Shown: positions 9,235 to 18,585 of the stretch, piece by piece
Numbering within the stretch: position 1 is the first letter of the stretch
How the letters are laid out: each line of letters begins with the position of its first letter
Assembly: GCA_003284275.1 (NCBI GenBank)
Contig: QBVU01000002.1
Span: 1 to 64,000, forward strand
DNA length: 64,000 nt
Direction: 5' to 3'
Source of the DNA: Pelagibacteraceae bacterium AG-313-A04
GTDB taxonomy: Bacteria; Pseudomonadota; Alphaproteobacteria; Pelagibacterales; Pelagibacteraceae
Made by a program: the position numbers and the translations under genes
Notes under the pieces: model-generated
Database searches by the model: none
Told to the model about the DNA's origin: nothing
What the model saw: the letters and a program-made list of their open reading frames with translations, nothing else

Positions 9235-10298
9235 TATTCAATTATCCAATTATCTCCATAAGCGTATGTATATTTTTGATCGAACGTGATATGTGCACTT
9301 CCACTTGGTATCTGAGTAGATGAGCTAGCTAAAATTTTGATACTTCCACTCTCACATTCTGTATCGATGACTTTGTGTCTGCCAGTATCACTTACTCTTT
9401 TTACTTTTACAGCTATGCCGTCATCAGAAAAATTAACAAACTCAGGTCTAATTCCAACTTGAGTTTTGTTAAAGTTAGATCTTTTTAAATTAGTATTAGT
9501 TGGTAATATTTTTCCTTCAAAATTAATTTGTCCGTTTTTTATCTCACAAGGAAGGATATTCATTCCAGGTGAACCGATAAAATGACCAACAAAAGTATGT
9601 TTTGGCTTTTCAAATAATTCTACTGGAGTACCTGTCTGTACAATCTGTCCCTCGTGCATTACAACAACTTGATCGGCAAAAGTTAATGCTTCGATTTGAT
9701 CGTGTGTGACATAAATCATTGTACGATTTATTTTTTGGTGTAATTCTTTAAGTTTAGACCTTAAAACCCATTTTAAATGTGGATCAATTACAGTTAAAGG
9801 TTCATCAAACATAATTACGTTTACATCTGATCTCACTAGTCCTCGCCCAAGAGAAATTTTTTGTTTTCCGTCTGCCGTTAAGCCAGATGCTTTGTTGTTT
9901 AAAGTAGAGGTAAGCTCTAACATTTCTCCTATTTCTTTTACTTTGGCGTCAATTTCTGTTTCTGATAACCCTCTATTTTTTAATGGAAATGCTAAATTAT
10001 TGTACACTGTCATAGTGTCATAAATAACTGGAAACTGAAAGATTTGAGCAATATCTCTCTCAACAGGATTTAGTGTTGTAACATCTTTATCATTAAACAA
10101 CACTTCACCTTTTGTTGGTTTTAGTAATCCAGAAATAATATTTAGTAATGTAGTTTTTCCACATCCAGATGGACCAAGTAATGCGTAAGCGCCTCCATCT
10201 TTCCAATCGATATTTACACCTCTTAAAGCCCAGTCTGAATCATTATTTTGTTTAGTTAAATAAGAGTGACTTAAATTATTTAAAGTGATTTTAGCCAT
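9234..10298 (-). CDS. glpT: ABC transporter ATP-binding protein (GlpT-like)
   Basis: LLGPSGCGKTTLLNIISGL Walker A, VIMFDEPLTVIDP Walker B; start moved from 10346 to MAKITLNNL, just after the upstream stop. Confidence 0.8.
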   Translation of the reverse strand: MAKITLNNLSHSYLTKQNNDSDWALRGVNIDWKDGGAYALLGPSGCGKTTLLNIISGLLKPTKGEVLFNDKDVTTLNPVERDIAQIFQFPVIYDTMTVYNNLAFPLKNRGLSETEIDAKVKEIGEMLELTSTLNNKASGLTADGKQKISLGRGLVRSDVNVIMFDEPLTVIDPHLKWVLRSKLKELHQKINRTMIYVTHDQIEALTFADQVVVMHEGQIVQTGTPVELFEKPKHTFVGHFIGSPGMNILPCEIKNGQINFEGKILPTNTNLKRSNFNKTQVGIRPEFVNFSDDGIAVKVKRVSDTGRHKVIDTECESGSIKILASSSTQIPSGSAHITFDQKYTYAYGDNWIIE

Positions 10299-11355
10299 GA
10301 TTAACCAACCTGTTGTTTTGATCAAAATATAAGAATTCATTAACATTCATGTGTAATTTTGTATCTTCTCCAATGTTTTTTTGTTGGATACCATTAGAAA
10401 GAGAAACCCAATTTAAATTTCCATTCGTGAAATGAATTAAACTTTCTGAACCACTAAGTTCAGAAATTAAGACTTTTCCATTAATTTCGACTGAGTTACT
10501 TCCTTCTTTATATGTCGTTATATTGTGAGGTCTTATCCCTATTTTATATTTTCCATCTTTGATTTGTACATTTGATTTCCATTGCACATTATTATCAGCC
10601 AATTTAAAAGTATCACCGGTTTTTATTATTTCAGCTATATTCATTGGTGGATCGCTAAAAACTTTTGCTGAAGTTAAATTATTTGGCTTATTATATACAT
10701 CTAGGGTCTTTCCATATTGAATAACATTACCTTCTAATAATGTTGCAGTATTGCCACCTATCATTAATGCATCTAAAGGTTCTGTTGTTGCATATACAAC
10801 AATGCAATCTCTGTCTTCAAATAGTTTAGGTAATTCCTCTCTTAATTCTTCTCGAAGTTTAAAATCTAAGTTGGCTAAAGGCTCGTCTAATAATATTAAA
10901 TCTGAATCCTTTACCAAAGCTCTGGCCAAAGCTGTTCTTTGTTGCTGACCACCAGATAATTCGTCAGGTTTTTTTTGTAACATTGCAGATAATTTAAGAA
11001 GCTCCGCAACTTTCCCGACTCTTTTTTTAATTTCATCTGTTTTGACTCCAGTAATTTTTAGAGGTGATGCTATGTTTTCAAATACTGTAAAATTTGGGTA
11101 ATTAATAAACTGCTGGTAAACCATTGAGCAATTTCTTTTTTGAACTTCTTTCCCAGTTACATTTTCATCATTAAACCAAATTTCTCCTGAAGTAGGTTTA
11201 TCCAATCCAGCCATGATCTGCATTAAAGTTGTTTTACCTGCAAGCGTTGATCCTAGTAATACGTTGATGGTGTTTTTTTCTAATTTGAGGCTTGTAGAAT
11301 GTATATGAGTTTCTATACCTACTTTTTTCTCAATATTTTTTAATTCTAAACTCAT
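10291..11355 (-). CDS. glpS: ABC transporter ATP-binding protein (GlpS-like)
   Basis: LLGSTLAGKTTLMQIMAGL, LSGGQQQRTALARAL, LILLDEPLANLD. Confidence 0.8.
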   Translation of the reverse strand: MSLELKNIEKKVGIETHIHSTSLKLEKNTINVLLGSTLAGKTTLMQIMAGLDKPTSGEIWFNDENVTGKEVQKRNCSMVYQQFINYPNFTVFENIASPLKITGVKTDEIKKRVGKVAELLKLSAMLQKKPDELSGGQQQRTALARALVKDSDLILLDEPLANLDFKLREELREELPKLFEDRDCIVVYATTEPLDALMIGGNTATLLEGNVIQYGKTLDVYNKPNNLTSAKVFSDPPMNIAEIIKTGDTFKLADNNVQWKSNVQIKDGKYKIGIRPHNITTYKEGSNSVEINGKVLISELSGSESLIHFTNGNLNWVSLSNGIQQKNIGEDTKLHMNVNEFLYFDQNNRLVNHG

Positions 11356-11380
11356 ATTTAAAAATTATAATTTAGTTTTA

Positions 11381-11411
11381 AAAAAAGGGGGCATTAAATG
11401 CCCCCTTTTTT
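11381..11411 (-). terminator. Perfect intercistronic hairpin between glpV and glpS
   Basis: AAAAAAGGGGGCATT-A-AATGCCCCCTTTTTT is a 15-bp perfect inverted repeat with an A/T tract on both sides. Confidence 0.8.
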
Positions 11412-11430
11412 AAATTAAAATTAACCTAGG

Positions 11431-13161
11431 TTATTTCCAAGCTTTTTCAAAAGCTACAGTTTTTCCTTGAGGTTTTTCATTAACTTTGGCTTTAGGTGAA
11501 CCAGCTTTATCCAACCAATAAGATGCTTCTCTTGGTTTATTAAGTCTAGGTCCACATCCACCGTACGCGTTGCTACCTTTGTCAGCAGCTTCCATACGAG
11601 ACATTACTAAGTCCATCTCATCTGCAAGACGATCCATAGTTTGTTGTGGAGTGAATGTGCCAGAGTTAACTTCTCCGATATGCTGCCACCATAATTGTGC
11701 AAGCTTCGGATAATCTGGAACGTTTACCCCTGTAGGCGACCAAACATTTCTGTTTTTAGATCTGTAGAATTCTACAAGTCCACCTAGCTCAGGAGCTCTC
11801 TTAGTAAAGTGTTTGTGATTAATAGTACTTTTTCTCACAAATGTTATACCAACATCAGCTTTTTTAAGAGATACTGTTTTTGAAACAGCAAACTGAGCAT
11901 ACAACCATGCAGCTTTTCTTCTCTCAACGTCAGTAGACTTAAATAAAGTCCAAGATCCAACGTCTTGATAACCAAGCTTCATACCTTGTTCCCAATATGG
12001 TCCTTTTGGTGAAGGTCCCATTCTCCATAACGGCATACCGTTTGCATCAACAACTTTATTGTTAGGATCTTTTCCTACTAAAGATGCTGTGAAAGCCGTG
12101 TACCAGAAAATTTGCTGAGCAACGTTTCCTGAAGATAGTGATGGTAGAGACTGATAAAAGTCCATTGCCGCAGCACCTGGAGGTGCATACTGTCTTAACC
12201 ACTCATCCCATTTTCTAATTGCGTATACAGCAGCAGGGCCGTTTGTGGCTCCACCTCTTGATACGTTAGCACCTACTGGGTTACAAGATCCAGGTTCCAT
12301 TCGAATTCCCCACTCATCTACCGGAACTCCGTTTGGTAATCCTTTACTTCCTGCACCAGCCATTGATAACCACGCATCAGTCATTCTCCAACCTAAGTCT
12401 GGAGCTCTTTTACCGTAGTCCATGTGACCGTATATTCTTACACCATCAATTTCTTTAACATCTTCTGAAAAGAATTTAGCTATATCTTCATAAGCAGACC
12501 AGTTTACTGGAACACCTAAATCATAACCATATTTTTTCTTAAATGCTTTTTGGATTTCAGGTCTATCAAACCAATCTTTTCTAAACCAATAAAGGTTAGC
12601 AAATTGTTGGTCTGGAAGTTGATAAAGATTTCCATCAGGACCTGTAGTAAATTGAAGTCCTATGAAATCATCTAAATCCAACATTGGATTAGTAACGGCT
12701 TTACCCTCACCTTTCATCCAGTCAGTTAAATTCACAGCCTGTTGCATACGCGCGTGCGTACCAATTAAGTCTGAGTCATTTACATACGCATCGTAAATAC
12801 TTACGTTCGTTTGCATTTGAGTTTGTACTGCCATTACTACATCACCTTCACCTATAATTTGGTGTTGGACTTTGATGCCTGTTATCTCTTCAAACGCTTT
12901 TGTAAGAACCTTAGATTCATACACGTGAGTAGGTATTCCTTCAGATACTACTTTTAAAGACATTCCTTTGAATGGCTTAGCAGCATCATGGAACCATTGT
13001 AGTTCTTTTTCTCTATCTTTTGCAGATAGAACTGAAAGACTAAATTCTCCATTTGACCATTTCTTGATTGCAGCCATATGACCGTCTGCAAAAGCACTAG
13101 AAATAGTTACGATTGAAAATGAAACAGTAACAGCAAAAATAGTTTTTAATGTTTTAATCAT
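11431..13161 (-). CDS. glpV: Glycerol ABC transporter substrate-binding protein (GlpV-like)
   Basis: Large SBP with signal peptide (MIKTLKTIFAVTVSFSIVTISSAFA) in an operon with DUF2160, two permeases, two ATPases and glpK; start moved from 13173. Confidence 0.8.
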   Translation of the reverse strand: MIKTLKTIFAVTVSFSIVTISSAFADGHMAAIKKWSNGEFSLSVLSAKDREKELQWFHDAAKPFKGMSLKVVSEGIPTHVYESKVLTKAFEEITGIKVQHQIIGEGDVVMAVQTQMQTNVSIYDAYVNDSDLIGTHARMQQAVNLTDWMKGEGKAVTNPMLDLDDFIGLQFTTGPDGNLYQLPDQQFANLYWFRKDWFDRPEIQKAFKKKYGYDLGVPVNWSAYEDIAKFFSEDVKEIDGVRIYGHMDYGKRAPDLGWRMTDAWLSMAGAGSKGLPNGVPVDEWGIRMEPGSCNPVGANVSRGGATNGPAAVYAIRKWDEWLRQYAPPGAAAMDFYQSLPSLSSGNVAQQIFWYTAFTASLVGKDPNNKVVDANGMPLWRMGPSPKGPYWEQGMKLGYQDVGSWTLFKSTDVERRKAAWLYAQFAVSKTVSLKKADVGITFVRKSTINHKHFTKRAPELGGLVEFYRSKNRNVWSPTGVNVPDYPKLAQLWWQHIGEVNSGTFTPQQTMDRLADEMDLVMSRMEAADKGSNAYGGCGPRLNKPREASYWLDKAGSPKAKVNEKPQGKTVAFEKAWK

Positions 13162-13215
13162 TATTTCCCCCATTTATTGTTATTGTTTTTTTAGAAATTA
13201 ATTGAACCAAAAAAA

Positions 13216-13263
13216 ACCCAAAGTGTATAGGGGTTAATTTAATTAAATATACAACTCTTGGGT
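13216..13263 (-). terminator. Probable rho-independent terminator after glpK / in front of glpV
   Basis: ACCCAAAGTGTATA (13216-13229) and TATACAACTCTTGGGT (13248-13263) are near-complementary; followed on the minus strand by TTTTTTTT. Confidence 0.6.
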
Positions 13264-13266
13264 GTG

Positions 13267-14748
13267 TTAATTGCTTAAAGTTTTTTTAATTGCAGCAGAC
13301 CAACCTTTTAAAAGTTTATTTCTAAAAGAGTTTTTCATTTTCGGTGAAAATTTTTTGTCTAAATGCCAATTTTCTGAAATATCTTTTAATGATTTATAAA
13401 CTCCAATTTGTAACCCTGCCATAAAAGCTGCACCAAGAGCTGTAGTTTCTTGAACTTTAGGTCTAAGAACTTTTACATTTACTATGTCAGATAAAAATTG
13501 TGAAAACCAGTTATTCATTACCATGCCACCATCAACTTTTACAATTTTTGGTCTTAAACCATCATGTTTCATAGCTTCAAATAAATCGTATGTCTGGTAG
13601 GCAACCGCTTCAATTGTAGCTCTAACTATTTCTTTTGGACTTGTGTCTCTAGTAATTCCGCTTAAAACTCCTCTAGCGTTTGCATCCCAGTAAGGAGCTC
13701 CTAGCCCTGTAAAAGCTGGTACTAGATAAATATTATTATTATCTTTTAAAGATTTCACAATTTTTTCTGTTTCTCGGGCTTTCTTAAAAAATTTCATTCT
13801 GTCTCTGAGCCATTGAACGCCTGCACCTGCTATAAAAATCGATCCTTCCATAGCGTATGTTGTCTTACCATTTATTCTATATGCAATTGTAGTTAACAAT
13901 CTATTTTTTGAATAAATCTTTTTACTGCCTGTATTAAGTAAAACAAATGCTCCTGTGCCATACGTGCTTTTAAGAGATCCCGGTTCGAAACAACATTGAC
14001 CAATAGTAGCTGATTGCTGATCCCCAACAACACCGTTTATTGGTATGGACGTACCTGTAATTGATGAATGAGTTTGACCGTAATCATCAGCACAATCTTT
14101 CACCTCAGGAAGAATATGTTTTTTGATTTTTAATAAATTTAAAATCGTATCATCCCATTTATTAGTGCTAATATTATAAATCATTGTTCTACTTGCATTA
14201 GTGGCATCAGTTGCGTGTACTTTTCCTCGAGTTAATCTCCAAATTAGAAAACTATCAATTGTTCCAAACAATAATTGTTTTTTATTCATTAGTTGTTTAG
14301 CTTTAGAAACATTATCTAATATCCATTTAATTTTTGTTCCTGAAAAGTAAGAATCAATTAAAAGACCTGTTTTGTTAAAGATCATTGTATCTTTGTTTTG
14401 TTTTCTTAATTTTTTGCAAAACTCCTCTTGTCTACGGTCTTGCCAGACAATTGCATTGTAAACTGGCTTACCTGTTTTTTTGTCCCACAAAACAGTTGTT
14501 TCTCTTTGATTTGTAATACCTATACTTAAAATTTCACCTCTTAGTCTTTTTGCTTTTCGAATAATATCTTTTAAAGTTTTCAAAGTTGTTCTCCAAATTT
14601 CCTCTGGATTATGTTCCACCCAACCACTTTTTGGGAAATATTGTGTAAACTCTTTTTGTGAAGAAAAAACTGGTTTACCTTTTAAATCAAATAATATTGA
14701 TCGATTAGAAGTAGTCCCAGCATCAATTGAGATTATAAATTTTTTCAT
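13267..14748 (-). CDS. glpK: Glycerol kinase
   Basis: SIDAGTTSNRSILFD, GITNQRETTVLWDKKTGKPVYNAIVWQDRR, GDQQSATIGQCCF. Confidence 0.95.
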   Translation of the reverse strand: MKKFIISIDAGTTSNRSILFDLKGKPVFSSQKEFTQYFPKSGWVEHNPEEIWRTTLKTLKDIIRKAKRLRGEILSIGITNQRETTVLWDKKTGKPVYNAIVWQDRRQEEFCKKLRKQNKDTMIFNKTGLLIDSYFSGTKIKWILDNVSKAKQLMNKKQLLFGTIDSFLIWRLTRGKVHATDATNASRTMIYNISTNKWDDTILNLLKIKKHILPEVKDCADDYGQTHSSITGTSIPINGVVGDQQSATIGQCCFEPGSLKSTYGTGAFVLLNTGSKKIYSKNRLLTTIAYRINGKTTYAMEGSIFIAGAGVQWLRDRMKFFKKARETEKIVKSLKDNNNIYLVPAFTGLGAPYWDANARGVLSGITRDTSPKEIVRATIEAVAYQTYDLFEAMKHDGLRPKIVKVDGGMVMNNWFSQFLSDIVNVKVLRPKVQETTALGAAFMAGLQIGVYKSLKDISENWHLDKKFSPKMKNSFRNKLLKGWSAAIKKTLSN

Positions 14749-15791
14749 CTAAATGACTCCCAATCTAATTCGAGCTTCTTATCATCTACAATAGCATTGA
14801 TCATGCCAAGCATTAAAGGTAATTTTTTTTGATCAAAATCTTCGTTTACTTTTTTTGCGATTTCTTTTGCTAGATCTGCCCCTTCAACTGTTACTTTTTC
14901 CATCTTTGTTTTTTTAGCCTTAGAAAAAGTTAACCCCTCTCCGATGTAAGATCCCATTTTTGCATTTCTTCCACCGCCTGAACTTACATAAAGATCCCCT
15001 AAACCTGCTAGACCTTTAACAGTTTCTTTTTTACCTTTAAGATGTTCAACAAAAATTTCCATTTCATGAATGGACTGTTTGATTAGTGCAGATGCTGTAT
15101 TTAAATAATTTTTTTCTCTTACTTCGTTAGAAATATTTTTACTACACAAACCTCTTGCAGCTCCAACTGCCATTGAAAAAATATTCTTAATTGCTGCTGA
15201 AACTTCAACACCATTTAAATCATCTGAGTGTGATGTATGGTAATAATTTGTATTTAGCATATCTGCTATTTTTTTTGCAATTTGAATATCTTTATTAGCT
15301 ATCACAACACTACTATGAACTCTGTTAGCTAATCCAGCAGCTAAGCAAGGTCCTCCTACAGCTGAAATATCAGCTTTCTTATTTCCTCTATCAGCTAACA
15401 ATCTCTCAAGTTTGTCTACTAATAATTCGTATTGATTTTTATATATGCTCAAACCTTTTGTAAGCATCAATAATTTTGGAATTTTATTCTCTTTATATAT
15501 TCTACTTAATTGATCAGCTACCCATTCTATACCTTTGGAACTTATGCCAAGAACAATTAAGTCTACATTAGATTTTAATAGCTCATCAAATTTTTCAAAT
15601 TTAAATATTTTAATTTTTTTAGGTATTTGAGTGTTTAACCCTGGATGTAAATTATTATTTTTTTTTAGTTGTTCAATAAAATCATTCTCTAAATGGGTTC
15701 CAACAATGTTTATATCATGATTATTATCTAAACATGGTAAAGCAAAAGCTGACCCCATTGCGCCTGCTCCTATGACTACTATTTTTGACAT
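14745..15791 (-). CDS. gpsA: NAD(P)-dependent glycerol-3-phosphate dehydrogenase
   Basis: IGAGAMGSAFALP Rossmann motif, GGPCLAAGLA, VEVSAAIKNIFSMAVG, GLAGLGDLYVS. Confidence 0.85.
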   Translation of the reverse strand: MSKIVVIGAGAMGSAFALPCLDNNHDINIVGTHLENDFIEQLKKNNNLHPGLNTQIPKKIKIFKFEKFDELLKSNVDLIVLGISSKGIEWVADQLSRIYKENKIPKLLMLTKGLSIYKNQYELLVDKLERLLADRGNKKADISAVGGPCLAAGLANRVHSSVVIANKDIQIAKKIADMLNTNYYHTSHSDDLNGVEVSAAIKNIFSMAVGAARGLCSKNISNEVREKNYLNTASALIKQSIHEMEIFVEHLKGKKETVKGLAGLGDLYVSSGGGRNAKMGSYIGEGLTFSKAKKTKMEKVTVEGADLAKEIAKKVNEDFDQKKLPLMLGMINAIVDDKKLELDWESFR

Positions 15792-17203
15792 TAATCCTTA
15801 AATATTACTTTCTTAAAAATTAAAAAAATTGATATTAACTCAATTTTTCCAACTATCATAAAAAATATTAAACTAAGCTTGGAAGATGTTAATAAATTAT
15901 TAAAGTTGATATTTTGCATATTAAACATTTCAGAATTTACAGTATTAGTCAGAGTTAAGATAGATAGTTTAAAAGATTTTTCAAAACCAATGTTATCGAC
16001 AACCAATAAACTTGATAAAATAAAAAGACTCAAAAAAAAGGAAATAAAAATTAAAAAAGATATTCTTATATTATCATCTGAAATTTTTTTATCAGAATTC
16101 AAAATTGTTTTATTTATTACGCTGTTTGGGCTAATTAACTTAATTATTTCTAAAGAAGTTATTTTTAGTAAAATATAAAATCTTATAAGTTTTATTCCAG
16201 ATGTATTAGAAATTATAGAGCCGCCGATTATTGTAATAAGTAAAAAATACAAACTGAGATTTGTATCTGGCTTGAATAATGTTAGGCCAGAGTTAGCTAA
16301 GCAACTTACTAAACTAATAATTACATTTACAGCTGAATAATCATTTAAAGATATTAATATAAAAAGTAAAATTAATATTATAATTAAATAAAAGTCTTCC
16401 TTGTGATCTTTGATCAGGATTTTTTTATTAAATAGATTAAATAATATAAAAATATTGAGCATTGAGATAATTAAAGAAAAAAAGAAAACAATTTTTTGAA
16501 AATTATTAGAAATTATTTTATTAATCTCATTTGTAGGTAAAAAGCCACCTCCTGAAATTAATGTCATTGACATATTAAGGGAGTTAAATAATCTCAGTCC
16601 TGAAAAGCTTAACAAAAGTAAAATTATAAAGCTTAAAACTGAATATATAATTAAGATTTTAATGATATTATCTTTTATATTTACCTCTGATTTTAAATTA
16701 CTATCGCCTGAATAAACAAAGTCTGTCATCTTGTAATTAAAAGATTTATTAGAAAAAATTATTACTAAAAAAAGAAGAAAATATAAACCGCCAATCCACT
16801 GAGATGATGACCTCCACAAAATTAAAGTTGGATCTAAATATTTAATATTTTTAAATGTAGAAAAGCCAGTTCCTGTTAAACCGGATATTGACTCGAAAAT
16901 AGAATTAATGAATGTAACTTGATAGTTACTTAGGTAAAAAGGTACGGCTATAAGAATTGATGCAAGAAAATAAGTGAAAATGATCAGGATTAATTGCTCA
17001 ATAAAATTAATTTTTTTTTGAGAATTTTTTCCGTAGTATAAGAGTGCAGCACCCATTAAAAGTGAAATTAGCAATGTTATAAAATAGGTTTCAATACTTA
17101 AGAAATAATCAAAATAAGACGCATATAAAATATTAATAAAAGCTAAAAAACCTATAGGAAAGCAAAATAAGCTTAAAAAAAAACTTATACTTTTAAAATT
17201 CAT
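15791..17203 (-). CDS. trkH: Potassium uptake membrane protein TrkH
   Basis: Multi-TM; ESISGLTGTGFSTF and WRSSSQWIGGLYFLLF; adjacent to trkA. Confidence 0.88.
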   Translation of the reverse strand: MNFKSISFFLSLFCFPIGFLAFINILYASYFDYFLSIETYFITLLISLLMGAALLYYGKNSQKKINFIEQLILIIFTYFLASILIAVPFYLSNYQVTFINSIFESISGLTGTGFSTFKNIKYLDPTLILWRSSSQWIGGLYFLLFLVIIFSNKSFNYKMTDFVYSGDSNLKSEVNIKDNIIKILIIYSVLSFIILLLLSFSGLRLFNSLNMSMTLISGGGFLPTNEINKIISNNFQKIVFFFSLIISMLNIFILFNLFNKKILIKDHKEDFYLIIILILLFILISLNDYSAVNVIISLVSCLANSGLTLFKPDTNLSLYFLLITIIGGSIISNTSGIKLIRFYILLKITSLEIIKLISPNSVINKTILNSDKKISDDNIRISFLIFISFFLSLFILSSLLVVDNIGFEKSFKLSILTLTNTVNSEMFNMQNINFNNLLTSSKLSLIFFMIVGKIELISIFLIFKKVIFKD

Positions 17204-17208
17204 CGAAT

Positions 17209-18582
17209 TTAAATTACACCCACACTAAATATATTCTCTACTGCTTTTAATTCTTCTCTTTTAACAAGAAATACAACTAAGTCATCTTTCTCGAAAGTAA
17301 AGCTAGATTTAGGAATAACGACTTGATCTTTTCTTATAATTGCGCCAACTCTTATATCTTCAGGTAAATTTGAATCACGAATTTTTTTATTTAATAATTC
17401 AGATTTTTCAGTAATTTTAGCTTCTATAAATTCGTATTCTCCATCCAACAAAGAATAAACAGTTCCAATCGTACCTTTATGAACGTGTTCCATAATTCTT
17501 GAAACTGTAGTCATTCTAGGATCAACAAGATCGTCGATATTTAATGAGTCTTGTAAAAGATTGTAGTTTGTTTTGTTGACTATAGCTATTGTTCTTTTTT
17601 TAAGACCAGTTTTTTCAGCAAGAACACAAGCCATCATATTATTTTCATCATCATTTGTTAAAGCTAAAACGGTTTCAGAACCCTCAAGATTTGCTTCTTT
17701 AAGAATTTCTTCATCTAATGCATCACCGTTAATTACAATTGAGGATGATAATTCATTAGCAATTTCCTCTGCTCTTTGTTTATTCTTTTCTATTATTTTA
17801 ATCCTTAAATCCTCAAAGTTTTCCTCAAGCATTTTAGCTAAATGTAAACCAATGTTTCCACCTCCGATAATTAATACATTTTTAGAAATTTTTTCTTCAT
17901 GGCCAAAAGCTTTCAAAATAGGGGTCAATTGGTCACTACTAATAACAACATAAACATTATCGTCCTCTAACATCTGATCATTTTTTTTAAGATAAATAAA
18001 TTTACCTTTTCTCATTGCACCTAATATATTTGCCTTAAAATCTGGAAATTTTTCAGTTAATTTTTTCAAAGGAATATTTTTTATCGGACAATTTTTTTCA
18101 ATAGATATTTCCAACATTTTTACTTTATTTTTGCCAAACGGAACATTATCTAAAGCACCTGGAGCTTCTAACCGTCTATACAATGATTTTGCAACTTCGA
18201 GTTCAGGTGAAATAATTACATCTATTGGAATATTGGATTTATTATATAACTTACCCCATTTGCCTTCTAAAAAATCTTTTGTTCTAATTCGTGCGATTTT
18301 TTTTGAAACGTTAAATAAGGAGCTCGCTAATTGACAAACAATCATGTTTGTTTCATCATTTCTAGTTACAGCGATAACCATATCTGCCTTTTCTGCTCCA
18401 GCATTTTCTAGAACTGAAGGAAGAGTAGCTCTTCCAACTATTCCTTTAGCATCTTGAGTGTCATTAATCTTTTTGATATCCTCTGAAGACTGATCAATCA
18501 CAGTAACTGAATGGCCTTGCGCAGATAATTGTTTACTTATTGAAAAGCCTACTTTTCCGGCTCCACATATGATTATATTCAT
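17209..18582 (-). CDS. trkA: Trk potassium transporter subunit TrkA
   Basis: Duplicated RCK/TrkA-N: MNIIICGAGKVGFSISKQL and VLIIGGGNIGLHLAKML. Confidence 0.93.
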   Translation of the reverse strand: MNIIICGAGKVGFSISKQLSAQGHSVTVIDQSSEDIKKINDTQDAKGIVGRATLPSVLENAGAEKADMVIAVTRNDETNMIVCQLASSLFNVSKKIARIRTKDFLEGKWGKLYNKSNIPIDVIISPELEVAKSLYRRLEAPGALDNVPFGKNKVKMLEISIEKNCPIKNIPLKKLTEKFPDFKANILGAMRKGKFIYLKKNDQMLEDDNVYVVISSDQLTPILKAFGHEEKISKNVLIIGGGNIGLHLAKMLEENFEDLRIKIIEKNKQRAEEIANELSSSIVINGDALDEEILKEANLEGSETVLALTNDDENNMMACVLAEKTGLKKRTIAIVNKTNYNLLQDSLNIDDLVDPRMTTVSRIMEHVHKGTIGTVYSLLDGEYEFIEAKITEKSELLNKKIRDSNLPEDIRVGAIIRKDQVVIPKSSFTFEKDDLVVFLVKREELKAVENIFSVGVI

Positions 18583-18585
18583 TTT

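Noticed and set aside
15879-16178. 99-aa plus-strand ORF in trkH
   Set aside because: Antisense to trkH; AT-rich shadow frame
17573-17953. 126-aa plus-strand ORF inside trkA
   Set aside because: Lies fully antisense to a well-supported conserved gene; shadow ORF
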